Assembly (NCBI GenBank): GCA_023213395.1
Contig: CM041465.1
Coordinates: forward strand, 103,547,741-103,611,740
Origin: Cycas panzhihuaensis
Taxonomy: Eukaryota; Cycadophyta
Direction of reading: 5' to 3'
Length of the DNA: 64,000 nucleotides
Shown: positions 22,292 through 33,394 of the stretch, in pieces
How positions within the stretch are numbered: the first letter of the stretch is position 1
Layout: every line of letters starts with the position of its first letter
Notes under the pieces: generated by a model
Database searches by the model: none
What the model was told of the DNA's origin: nothing
What the model saw: only the letters and a program-made list of their open reading frames with translations
Program-made: the position numbers and the translations under genes

Positions 22292-22442
22292 CTAGCCGCG
22301 GGGCTTGTCCCGGCACCTTTTTACGGCCTAGTCTGTGGTCATCACAGACTTATACTTATCTGTCGCGCCACATTTCTTGATGTATTAGGTTGTGGGATCC
22401 TCTTTCAAACCCACTAAAATTCATTTTATCTAATCAAAAAAA
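22292..22442 (+). other. LINE-B 3' UTR and A tail
   Basis: A 150-bp untranslated end begins TAGCTAGCCGCGGGGCTTG, like the TAGCCACAGGGCTTA word at the same place in LINE-A, and finishes in a short A run at 22436-22444 that merges with the target duplicate. Confidence 0.75.
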
Positions 22443-23270
22443 AAGTATGGTATGATAAAAAGGAGATATTTGTATCCTAAAGGAAATACACATTAGATAT
22501 GTTACACAAGTTCAACATGAGTGAGTAGTTGTAAGCCACTTAAAATACTAGTAGAGGTTAGGTTAAAATTATCTAAGTTTGAGGAATTAAAATCAGTTGA
22601 CCATACACTTTATAGGTAGTTGATTAGGAGCCTAATTTACTTGACTTCAACTTGACCAGGCATCATGTATATAATCAATATGGTTTTTAAATTTTTTCAT
22701 GGTCCTAAGGTAAAACATTGGTAAGCAACCAAAAGGATTCTCAGGTATCTCAAAGGCACTATTAGATATAGATTATATTATAGGTCATGAGGGGGATACA
22801 AGTTGATTGGCTATATAGACTCATACTAAGCAAGTTGTGTAGATAATAGGAAATCTACTTTAGGATATACATTTAATTTAGGTCTAGTAGTAGTAGCATG
22901 GAGTTTAAAGAAATAGGCAACAATATCTCTATCTACTGCAGAAGTAGAGTACAAAGTAGTTGTAGCAAGAGCTTGTGAAACAGTTTAGCTTAAAAGATTA
23001 ATTTGCGTTTTACAAAAAGAATAGGTTGGTCCCACTTAGTTGCTTTGTGATAATCAAAGCACAATTCAAATGACTAAGAATCTAATGTTTTATAGTAGGA
23101 CAAAGAACATTGAAACATAACATTACTTCATTAGAGAGTTGATATAACAAGGTGAAGTGGAATTAGGTTATTGTAGCATTAAAGAATAGGTGGTAGAAAG
23201 GCACTTAGTAAAATAAAGTTTATCAAATTCAGAGATAAACTTAGAGGCTCCCTAAGTAGGCATTATGGAG
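22443..23270 (+). pseudogene. pol: Copia-B pol, right part: RT end and RNase H
   Basis: Directly after the LINE-B target duplicate the copia protein resumes (WYDKKEIFVS, with the WY encoded by the duplicate), then LDMLHKFNM. RNase H-region words follow: ATKRILRYLKGTIRYRLYY, RKSTLGYTF, STAEVEYKVVVARACETV and LLCDNQSTIQM. Stops are frequent, mostly TAG. The coding remnant fades near 23230, where the 3' LTR would be expected but is not recognised. Confidence 0.85.
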
Positions 23271-23985
23271 GATAAATATTAGAATAATGCTCATATTGAG
23301 GCTTATATCCACCTTGGAGAGATTACCCACATTTAGGTAATAACCTAGATTAGCAGAGATACTTAGGCGACAACATGTTAAGCATTTATCAATGCCAATC
23401 AATAGTAGACTCTAAGAGGCATGCCAAATTCCTCTCAATCCTATCTATTTATTTAGGGGGTCCAATAACCCTTGTGTATATCAATACCACCATCCTCATG
23501 GATTAATAGTTCTCCCTTTCTTACATTTCATTCTACTCCCTTTATCTTTTAATCCCATTAAAATTGAGGTCATTCTTGCTCTATTTTTGCTTGATAAATA
23601 AAAGGTGTTTCATCTTATGCCAACCTTTCATTAGCCTCATTTCATGGCACTACTCCTTTGAATCTTCTATCAACTCCAACACTTAGCTACCTCATTTCAG
23701 TTGATGGATCTTCTTCATTTTAGTTGATAGATCTATCTTATAGAAATTCTAATCAATGGACCTACACCTCCCTATTAATTACATGATTGAGTTCTATATT
23801 TATGCATCATTATTTTTATAAACATCTAAATTTTTTAATGTATATGAATCATGATAACCTCACAAATAGAAAACTAGTCATCTAGAGTGATGAATATGTG
23901 AACAACCTTTAGTGAAATATACTTTTGTGCAGGTTGTAAAGTGTAGGATCTTACCATTTAAAGAACTGCAACCATTACTAATTAT
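23271..23985. other. Unassigned, possible Copia-B 3' end
   Basis: AT-rich sequence without a trustworthy reading frame. It may hold the 3' LTR of Copia-B, but no matching copy is seen upstream of 13014. Confidence 0.35.
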
Positions 23986-24000
23986 TAGAATTGCAACCAT
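23986..24000. repeat. LINE-C target-site duplication, left copy
   Basis: TAGAATTGCAACCAT matches 25707-25721 exactly. Confidence 0.9.
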
Positions 24001-25706
24001 AGGTAAAAGAGGAAGGCTCTGAATAGGGAAACATCACAACCAAGAAATATATAGGGGGTAAGCACTTCCTGAAAGATGAGGTGGAGGGGGGGGTTACTAG
24101 ATCCCCCATTTGGAAAGGACTCATATTCTCGAGGCCCATTCTAAGCAAGGGCCTAAGATGGAAGTTGGGGAATGGGGAAAGCATCAGATTTTGGGAGGAT
24201 AAATGGTGTAGCAACTACAAACTAAGAGATTTACCATCTATTGGTAACATGCAGGGGGTCTGCGAGGATACATATGGCCCGCTAATTAAGGATTACTGGG
24301 AGGGACAGGGAAAAAACATGAAGTGGAGAATGTTTGATGAACTGCAGGGCATGGAGGAGGGGATTCAAAACCTCAAGGGCAAATTACACCATCAGTACAT
24401 CCCTAAGAGGGCTTCAGTGAATACTTTGATTTGGTCATTATCCCCTTCAGGGTCAGACACCGTAAAGGATGGTTATAATTCGTTTATGTTAGAGGAAGGT
24501 CTAGTCAAGGAGGATCTGTTGGCTGGGGTATGGAAGCTAGGGCTAATCCCAAAGGTAGTTATTTTTTTATGGTTATGTCTACAGAATAAGCTTCTAACAA
24601 TTGATAATCTTCATAAGTGTGGGTTCTCTATGGCTAATAGATGTGAGCTATATAGGGGGGATGATGAGTCTTTAGACCACTTTAGCATCCACTGCCCCTT
24701 TTCCAGAGGCATATGGGCTAGCTTTTGGTCCAATCTAAGGATAGAATGGGTGGCCCCTAGGACCCTGCTAAATTAGTGGATGATGTGGAAATCTCCCTTC
24801 AAGAGTAAGACGTTGGGAATGCTATGGAAACTAATTCTTCCGATTAGGACCTAGAATATATGGAAGGAGCATAACAAGAGAATCTTCCAAGGGAAAGAGC
24901 TAGATGAGCAAAGACTCTTTAATAAGATTCAGAGGGATACCTTAGAGATGCTAAAGCCCATGGATGAGGATAAGATCCCTAGGGGAAAAGAAAGCATCTT
25001 TGCAAGCTAGGGAATAAAATGCCCTACTGGTAGGGGTATGAAAAGGAGGGCGTGTCATTGGACCTGGCCTAGCATGACTTGGGTAAAAATCAATTTTGAT
25101 GGGGCGGCTAAAGGAAACCCTGGTGAGGCAAGGGGGGAGGCTTATGTAGGAACCATGATGGGATAGTGAGCTGGGCATTTTCGGAATACTATGGTCATCA
25201 AATGAACTATAAAGCTAAATTTAGGACTATGCAAAAGGTGATAGAAATGGTGGACAAGGAAGAACATGAGAGAGTGATAATAGAAGGAGACTCCCTGAAT
25301 GTGATCAAGAGCCTAAAGGGGGAGATGGAGGTGAACTGGGGTAATCTGAATTTGATAAGGGGTGCTCAGGATGTCCTCAGCTATAAGCAGAGCGATCAGA
25401 TATGGCACACATGTAGGGAAGGAACTGTTGCAGTGGACTGGTTGGCAAATTGGGCAGTGTTAAATAAAAGAAATTAGGTGTAGAGAGAGAACTTCCCGGA
25501 GGAGCTCTTAAGTCTGGCTAGATTGGACCTATCAGTACACAATGAGGGAGTTTGTTAGGAGAGGGTGTGTGGCGTGAGTTTAGTATGGCTAGGCCATGGG
25601 CATGTCATCGCCAATCCTATTTTTGCCGAAAGGTAGCTGATGTAAAAGGTTTGGGGACCTATTAAAACCCCTTGTAATTTTTTACCATATCAAAAAAAAA
25701 AAAAAA
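24001..25706 (+). mobile_element. LINE-C: 5'-truncated L1-type LINE
   Basis: This 1.7-kb copy covers only the last part of ORF2 and the 3' UTR and ends in an A run (25692-25706). A perfect 15-bp duplication flanks it. Its 3' UTR shares the GATGTAAAAGGTTTGGGG word with LINE-A. Truncation at the 5' end is the usual result of incomplete target-primed reverse transcription. Confidence 0.95.
24081..25476 (+). pseudogene. LINE-C ORF2 fragment (zf-RVT and RNase H)
   Basis: An open stretch to 24776 matches the ORF2 connection region of LINE-B (SKGLRWKLGNGESIRFWEDKW) and the zf-RVT region (IPKVVIFLWLCLQNKLLTIDN, then a C..C and H/C pattern near 24640-24700). One stop follows at 24774-24776, then NIWKEHNKRIFQGKE and the RNase H start NFDGAAKGNPGEA. 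A frameshift near 25130 moves the rest to the frame of 25166-25477 (VIIEGDSLNVIKSL, then a CREGTVAVDWLANWA end). The fragment has no start codon or catalytic RT and is dead by truncation. Confidence 0.9.
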
Positions 25707-25721
25707 TAGAATTGCAACCAT
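25707..25721. repeat. LINE-C target-site duplication, right copy
   Basis: TAGAATTGCAACCAT directly follows the poly(A) run. Confidence 0.9.
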
Positions 25722-26829
25722 GACCATTATTAGTTATTAGAACTACTCACAGATTAAATTACTCTTGTCATTTCTCTATTCCATGACCTCACAATCTGTG
25801 ACCTACATAATGACCATTAACCTGCATCATGATAAATGAATCTACATCTCAAATTATCTCACATGAAGGAAAATTCAGAGAGATTGATTGATTGATTTTC
25901 AAAGGAGGATTTAGGTGAGTTTAAAGATTCCATTCCATTGTTAAGCTCTATATATTTAACAAAATCTACTTGTTTCAATCTTGGATATATCATCTACTCA
26001 TTAAAAGTGATAGATCAAAATTCCATTAGTTTAACATAGAGATCTTATCGTCTGTATCCCTACCTATTTGGTCATTTTTTTAAACCCCGCATTTTTTTTT
26101 ATAAAGTTTAGAAACTGTAGGTAATGTTAATTAGAATATCCTTATAATTTTCCCTTTTAGATAAAGGACTTTAGCCTAAAGTTAGTTATTTTATTATTTC
26201 TTAGAATTTTAATCCTAATTTTTAGTTAGCTTTAGGTAATTTTTTTTTAATACTACTTTAAAATATAAAATTTTAATACTTTAATCATAAAAATCTTTAT
26301 TTAAGAAAAAAAAAAAAAAAATTTAAAAGATAACACCCAAATTGAACAACCCTATTACCAACCTTGTAAAGGGAATGGCTAGGACTGTTGGAGTTACCAC
26401 TATGCACACGTTATTTATCTTTCTCAAATTATGTGAATAATAAAGAAAGACATTAACTATCAAGTGTATTAAGTGGCAGGCTAAGGTATTATACCAAAAA
26501 CCTTAAAGTTTAGAGATCAAACTAGACTTGGAGGGGATGAGTGCCTTAGTTGTTAAGTGTGCCCTTAGATGAAAATCTATCATTCAAGTTATAAATCTAG
26601 CATATGTGGGTTAACAGTGTGAGGGGTTAGTCGAGTTTTCTATAACAGTTATATACATTCAAGTATATTGGGTCCCCGAGTTACCACTTGTGAGAAGGTA
26701 TACCATCAGATAGGATTATCTCAACTACCAAGGGCTATTAGGAAATGAGACACGGAAACATGGATACTAGATTAGTATACCTTTTTAGGTAGATATGACA
26801 CATACTTTAGACATAATGACACTTTAAAT
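25722..26829. other. AT-rich spacer before Copia-C gag
   Basis: No gene or repeat pair is recognised. It should include the Copia-C 5' LTR and leader, but these are not recognisable. Confidence 0.35.
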
Positions 26830-26849
26830 GGTTATAATTAATATAATTA

Positions 26850-27830
26850 AACTTTCTGGTAGTGATAATTTCTTGGCTTGTAAGAAATAAATCAAGAATA
26901 TACTAATAATAAACAAACTATGACCTTATGTTTTTGGTAAAATTCCTATGCTAGTTGCCACTCGAGATCCCAATGGTTTTCAAGTTGTCATTCCTCTCAA
27001 TCTTGATGTTATTGTTTCCTTTAAAGAATTTGATGAAGTTGCCCCTTCCTTTTTTATTTATATTATAAAGGTAAAATCAATTAAAACATTAAATAAGTCA
27101 CTGCCTCTATTAATGCTTAGAATATCATTTGTGTACTTTATAAGAAGAAAGATAATGCTATGGTTGTTATGCTTAAAGCCTAACTCTACTCTACTCTATT
27201 TATAGGATCTATTGCAACCCACTTGACATAAATCAAAGTGATAAAAAATCAGTTAGTAGTTTTTGGTCAGCGATTAGATGATAGTGATCTCATATCCAGT
27301 ATTGTTAATATTTTGCCTCCTGGATAAAATTCCTTCATATCTAATCTATCTAATACAAATCGACTTATCACTCTTAACTTTAACATATTTGAGGGTTTAT
27401 TACATTAAGAGGAATGTATTCTAAATAGATTAGGGAATCTAGCTACCTCCTCTTCTATCCTAATGTTTACAACCCATTATAGAGGAAGTCAATATCATCC
27501 ACACTTAACTTAATAATTCAGTTCACTAAATTTGAACTAACATCCATACTAATAATGTTAGCCATGACCACCATATACTACTCGAGTTGTTTATTACTGT
27601 TGTGGTAAACCTAGATATTTTATACTTGACTGCAGGAAAAGAAAGATAATCTTTAATAATAGTAGTTTCAGAATTGCCCTACCATATAGTGTAATCAAAA
27701 TCATATATGTGGTAATTACCAGGGACCACAAAGGCAAAATCAACCTAACTATCAAGGACTAATGAGACAAAATCAAAATACTCCTCAAAGCAACCAACAA
27801 AATAGAAATCACAACCTAAGATAAAATTAG
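26850..27830 (+). pseudogene. gag: Copia-C gag remnant
   Basis: The Gag start KLSGSDNFLACKK is read from 26851, where other copia Gags have a tryptophan at the cysteine position. An open piece (26948-27205) and a later block (VVFGQRLDDSDLISSIVNILPPG near 27260-27330, split here by reading VVFGQRLDDSDL then ISSIVNILPPG) follow. A knuckle remnant, CCGKPRYFILDC, is near 27598-27633. Its conserved histidine is tyrosine, which a single C-to-T change would explain. Stops are frequent. The particle protein cannot be made. Confidence 0.7.
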
Positions 27831-30800
27831 AGCTAAGGTGGCCATATAGCCAACTCATAAAATCTCTTCTTTATTGTATTAACAACTTAACACTCTGATA
27901 TATCTTGGTTAATTGGTTTAGATACCTCATGACATATGGTAAGTTCTGAAGAACTTCTTATAGATACAAGACCAGTGCAAGGCTAATCAATTATTTTTAG
28001 AGATGATGTTATCTTAGAGGTTACTAAGATTGATAATGTCCTTATGTTATTAAAGAATTCTAATATTTAACATCATCTCAATAATGTTTTTTATGTACCT
28101 AGCATGACACATAACCTATTATATGTTAGTCAAATAAATAAGCAAAATTTTGATGTTTTGTTTAGTCACCTTAGAAAATGCCTAAGTACAGATCTAAATG
28201 GCAACCTAATTGCCTCGGATATGAAGCTCAGAGACTATATAAGCGTGATGCAATAATTAAACCTTTGATCCTACCACTTAAATTTGATTCTCATAGTAAT
28301 TTAACTTCCATTTTAGATACTTCTACTTAAATTTCATATACATATGAGTAACTTACTTCAAAAACATTTATTTCATAAAGACTCTTAAAAGACTAATTAT
28401 GGCATTAATGCCTAGGTCATTTGAACATAAATAACCTTTATCTATTTTATAAATTAAATATGGTACATGGTATACCTAATATAAAGAAAATAAAATGTAT
28501 TTGTGAGGCTTGTGTTATGGGTAAACATCATTACACTCCATTCAGGTCAAATAGAAGAGCCTGGCATGCCAAGGAACCCTTAAGCCTAGTACATTCATAT
28601 ATATATGGACCCTGTCACAAGCATCCTTTACATGTTATTAATATTTCACTATAATTATTAATGATTATTCCAAAAAAGTATGGGTCTATTTTCTGAAGCA
28701 AAAGCTAGAAGCATTTGATAAATTCAAAGAATTTAAGCATGGCACTAAACTAGAATTTAGAAAGTCAATCAGAATCCTTTGTTATACTAATGGAGGCAAA
28801 TATACATCAAATGAATTCACCCAATTCTACAAGGATAATGTCATCAAATGGTATTTTCTGCTCCTCACATACCTCAACAAAATAGAGTTGTAGAGAGAAT
28901 GAATTAGACCTTAGTAAAGGCAAAACCATGCTTATTACTAAGAATTTAGGACTTCCATTATAGGTTGAAGCACTTAATACAACTACTTATCTTATAAACT
29001 AAAGTTCAACCAAGGTAGTACTCAATATTACTCCTAAGGACGCTTGGCCAAGTCAAAAGGCCATGGTCTCATATTTTCATACTTTTGGTTATACAACATA
29101 TATGCTCATACCAAAAGAACAAAAGAAAAAGTTGGATGATAAAAGTAGGAAATGTATCTTTATTAGTTATCAACCTAGCTACAAAATATATAAATTATAT
29201 GATCCTACCACTAAGCAAATATAAATATCTTGGGATGTCATCTTTTTAGAATAATTATCTCATTCATCATCATGCACTCCCAGTATGTCGTCTGCACCAC
29301 CTACCTCTACATCAACATTTACTTTAATTAGTCCTACAAAAGATATCCAAGATGAGGTTACTTTAAAGTGACTTCCCAAATGGTATTTGTAGGCAATCTC
29401 TTATGCTTTCTCTCTACCATAATAAACAAAGAGGTACTTTAGATATAGGTCATCCACTAACTCTTCCCTAGTGGAAGAAGCATTATCAACTCTTTAACTA
29501 ACCACTTTTGAAGAAGCTATTATAGATTAAAAGTAGCAAGTAGCTATGAATGAAGAGATAGACTCTATTTTACAAAATAATACGTGGGAGCTACTTGAGT
29601 TGCCTAAAGGAAAGAAACCTATTGATTGTAAATGATATATAAAATAAAATTTCATGTTGATGGCTCTATTTAGTGGCATAAAGCATGTTTGGTTACTAAA
29701 GGTTTCAAATAAATTGAAAGTGTTGGTTATGATGACACATTTGTACTAGTAGCCAACATAACAATTATCAAGCTTATTTTGGATTTATTAGCCCAAATTA
29801 ATTGGTTTGTTTATCAAATGGATATAAAAAGTACCTTCTTGAATGGCAATTTGCAAGAGGAAATATACTTAAATCAACCTCTTAGCTTTATTATTCAAGG
29901 AAAAGAACGCTTAGTTTGTAAGTTGAAAAAGGCTCTTTATGGCCTTAAGTAATCACCTCGCACTTCGTATATAAAAATTGATGAATACTCTCAAAATCAT
30001 GGACTTATAGGCTCATCTTCATATCTAAATTTATATATCAAAATCCATAATGATTTAATCACTATGGATGTACTTTATGTTGATGATTTGTTGATAACTA
30101 ATAATGACACATAGTGGATTACCTATCTCCAAGGTAAATTAAACCATAGCTTTAAGATGACTAACTTTAAATTACTTCATTACTTTCTTAGCATGGAAGT
30201 CTTATAGTAGCTAGGCCATATCATCCTCTCACAGTCTAAATATACAAAAGAAATCTTTTAGAAATTTAGGATGGAAGAATGTAAGCCATCGCCCACTCCT
30301 ATGAAGACAAGATTAAAACTAGACATTGATAAGCATGGTAAACCTGGGGATCCTACTTTGTATAGATAACTTATAGGGAAATTAATTTGCCTCATATATA
30401 TTCAACTTGATATTGCATATAATGTTGTGATCTACTCCAAGTTTATGACTCAACCCAAGGCTTCACATTGGAAAGCAATAATAAGGATCTTGAGATATCT
30501 TCAGGGTACTCTCCAATTTAGACTTGATTATTATCATGTGGATAATCCTTTATTAACAAGTTATACAAATGTAGATTGGGTTAGATACAAAGATAGTCAT
30601 AGATCGAACTTAGACTATTTTTTTAACCTAAGTAGTTTTATAGAGTTACAAAAAATAGCTTAATATCACTTTATCTTCAATTGAAGCTAAGTATAAAACC
30701 ATTATTAGTGTAGATGTTGAGGCTATCTAGCTTAGAAGGATTCTTGAAGAGCATGGAACTATTCTGTAATAATCAAAATGTTCTTAAATTGATCAAGATT

Positions 30801-30960
30801 CCTATGTTCTATGCAAGGATAAAACATATAGAGGTACACCATCATTTCATTAGGGAACATGTTTAAGATGGTAAAATATATTTGGTCTACAAGCCAATCG
30901 ATGATTAGATTATAAACATCTTCATAAAGGCACTTTCTTGTGACAAATTTGAAAGGTTCT
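27831..30960 (+). pseudogene. pol: Copia-C pol remnant
   Basis: Readable blocks in order are a pre-integrase approach near 28080-28140 (NNVFYVPSMTHNLLYVSQIN), and the GAG-pre-integrase zinc block 28421-28654 (GHLNINNLY, then CEACVMGKHHY, then LVHSYIYGP, where the catalytic Asp of HSD is Tyr). A damaged integrase core follows to about 28920. The RT start is near 29540 (NNTWELLELPKGKK) and the catalytic YVDD is at 30076-30087. The RT end and start of RNase H are at 30427-30663 (SHWKAIIRILRYLQGTLQFRL). Several frameshifts and many stops make it clearly dead. Confidence 0.8.
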
Positions 30961-31007
30961 GGCTTAGCCTCAGTGTTAGAATTAATAAACTCGTCATTAA
31001 GTGAGGG

Positions 31008-31388
31008 TGATAAAAGAATTAATATTGAATTTATTAATTCTTATTGATTCATCATAATGTATACTTGTAATGTATTGTAAAGTTATCTTGTTATTTTATG
31101 TTAAGGGTAATGCACTCATAAAAGGATTAAGTGATGACTTAGGTTATGGCCCTAAGTGTGTAGGGTGTATTATGCTCACAACATTATATAATGTAGATAT
31201 GGGTTAATCATACAAGGTGCCAACAACCACCTTACATGATCAACCATTTAATATTCTTTCATGCCTCTTGTAACTATTATATTTTGTATATGCAAGGCTT
31301 TACATGTAATGTAACATGATCCTTTATATGATTAATGGAATACTCTTTCTTGCATTAGAGTTTTGATTAATTCACTCTCCATGTTATT
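31008..31388 (+). repeat. Putative Copia-C 3' LTR
   Basis: After the last RNase H-like codons, a purine run GTGAGGG precedes TGATAAAAGAATTAATATTG. About 380 bp later the sequence reaches TTATTGCA. It contains an ATTATATAAT TATA-like word near 31183. No partner LTR was found, so the call rests on position and termini only. Confidence 0.35.
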
Positions 31389-31458
31389 GCATGTTATTTG
31401 TGGGATTAGAACCTAGGTCAAAACTGAATAAATTAACCACTTATAATAAAAAGAAAAG

Positions 31459-33394
31459 TCACTGACATTTTCAACACCACTAATGATATAAGATTAGAAC
31501 ATAAAGGGTTTGAAGATGCTCTTATTATATAAGAGGATCATATATTACATAATGACTTACATTAAGAAGTGATATAGATTGATCACTTATAATGACTTAA
31601 GAGAATAGAAAGAGCATATACAATAATGGCTATGAAATTCGTGTCCTAATAGACTCTTGTGATTAGAAGACTATTGAAGGTTCTTAGAAGAGTCACAAGT
31701 AGTTTAGTAGGAAAATATTTCAAGGGGATGAAGTTGGTTGTAAGAAGACACCCCCTGATTTTACAAAAACTTTAAAGGGAAGTAAATGGACCATTTCAAC
31801 ATGATAAAAATATCGAGTTAATTCCCTTAAGATTTGGCACAAGACATAGGAGCTAACCTATATTAATTAATGAATTATCGCAAAGATATTCAACAAGTAG
31901 ATAATAACTTGTCATATAATTGGGAATGTTATGGGGGTATATGATAGTTTATCTTCAAAACACTTAAAAAGGTATAATAAGGGCACATAAACAACTAACA
32001 AGAATGGTAGTTCCTCTCTCCAATTAAGAACATAACTTGAGTCTAAGCCCATATGAAAGTGACCACTTTACATTTAAAGGGTATAGAATTATACTATAAT
32101 TAATTAATATTATGTCAAAAACCATATGTTCTTCTACTCTACATATAACTATGGAAAACAAAATCTTTACCCTCAACTCTACAAGCTTATATATCAACGT
32201 GATAAATGAGAAACTACTTCTTAATTGGCATAAATTATTTTCAATAAATATAAATTAATTAGTGGACATAAACTCATGTAAAAGGGGAAAACTTCAAAAT
32301 TTTAACAAATATTTTTGGCATTCTTTCTCATTCATCCATGGATATGGATATAAGTGAATTTAGAGACAACTCAAAAAAGAGATTCCTAAGCTACAACCAT
32401 AATCAACCCACTAAAAAAAAATAGGTTACTCATTTATCCATGCATATGAATACATCCAACATATACTAAAAAAAGGGGGGGGGGAAACCATCTCAAATGC
32501 ACCAATCCCCCTTAAAAACTAATGGTGCCCTTTTACCAAATATAATTTGAGCCTAGTCAATGACTCCATCCAACTAACATTGAATGAAAGCATTAGTTGG
32601 GATGTTGCCCTACTTAATAGTACTTAAGTGTCCTCTAGTGCCTTCCAAAATGTGTTAAGAGCTTTTAAAAATCCAAGTGTTACATACAGTCTTTAATTTT
32701 AAGAATACTATATTTTTTTCAAAATAAATAACCTACATACACCTTTCCATATGATATGTTTCTAATTACACTTAATACATATGCTTTGTAAATCATCATC
32801 CATGCCCATGAAAGTCCAAGTGGAATTGACTCATATGTTTAAGCTTATCAAGCACTATGATGTAGTCTTATGCACTATGTTTAGAACCCTATTAGAGGAC
32901 GGGAGCTCGAAAAGGGTGAAACCTCAATGGAACCACTCCAAAGAGAGGAGCAGATCCATGCACAACCACCTAACTCAACCCAAGTAACATTGGCATTTCA
33001 TATGTATGTTAACTTGGTCAATTTAAGACTAAACAAGTAGTACATAACCAAGGTGCTTATGCTAATTAACATTGAGATTACTACTTGCAAATGGTAGAAG
33101 CTAAGAGATAACCCCCTTAATAAAGAGGATGATAGTTGAGGTATTAGGTTTATTCCCCTAATTATTAAAGGGGGCTAGGAATCCAACTAATTTATTTTGT
33201 GTGCTTTCGGTATTAAGTCCTTGAGGATTAATTATAATATATTTTTATACTTATATTTTTCCCATAAGAGGAAGGTTTTATTGTAATTATCTAAAGGGAT
33301 AGTGGGGATGTTGTTCTCTCCCTTTTTTTTTTGTTATATTATGTATGTAATGCTTTTGATTTGAGGAATTGACTATTTCCAAAAGAAAAAAAAA
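31459..33394. repeat. Array unit U1 (internally deleted)
   Basis: The start (GTCACTGACATTTTCAACACC) and end (TCCAAAAGAAAAAAAAA) match the other units. About 900 bp between the flank part and the LINE-like part are missing near 32520. A poly-G run occurs near 32475-32484. Open frames in it are short and not trusted. Confidence 0.75.

Larger units (their letters stand above)
16258..22442 (+). mobile_element. LINE-B: full-length L1-type LINE inserted in Copia-B
   Basis: This 6.2-kb element has a GC-rich 5' UTR, an ORF1 with DUF4283 and a CCHC knuckle, and an ORF2 with EEP endonuclease, reverse transcriptase, zf-RVT and C-terminal RNase H. A short A tail ends it. A perfect 13-bp duplication flanks it, and the copia protein reads on across the two flanks. 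It is the best-preserved LINE here: the RT and RNase H blocks are open, while ORF1 and the endonuclease have several stops and frameshifts. It probably cannot move by itself. Confidence 0.95.
13014..23270 (+). mobile_element. Copia-B: old Ty1/copia element split by LINE-B
   Basis: Copia domains run in order from gag (13014) to RNase H (about 23230), with LINE-B occupying 16258-22442. The left part ends in the RT after the YVDD motif and the right part continues the same protein region directly, so the two halves were one element. No LTRs could be identified, so the outer limits are those of the coding remnant only. Stops and frameshifts are dense, marking an old copy, older than the LINE inside it. 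Confidence 0.85.
26830..31388 (+). mobile_element. Copia-C: decayed Ty1/copia element
   Basis: Copia Gag, protease remnant, GAG-pre-integrase, integrase, RT and RNase H can be read in order from about 26860 to 30960, all with dense stops and frameshifts. A possible 3' LTR follows. It abuts the tandem array at about 31400-31459 and may have inserted at its left edge. Confidence 0.8.
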
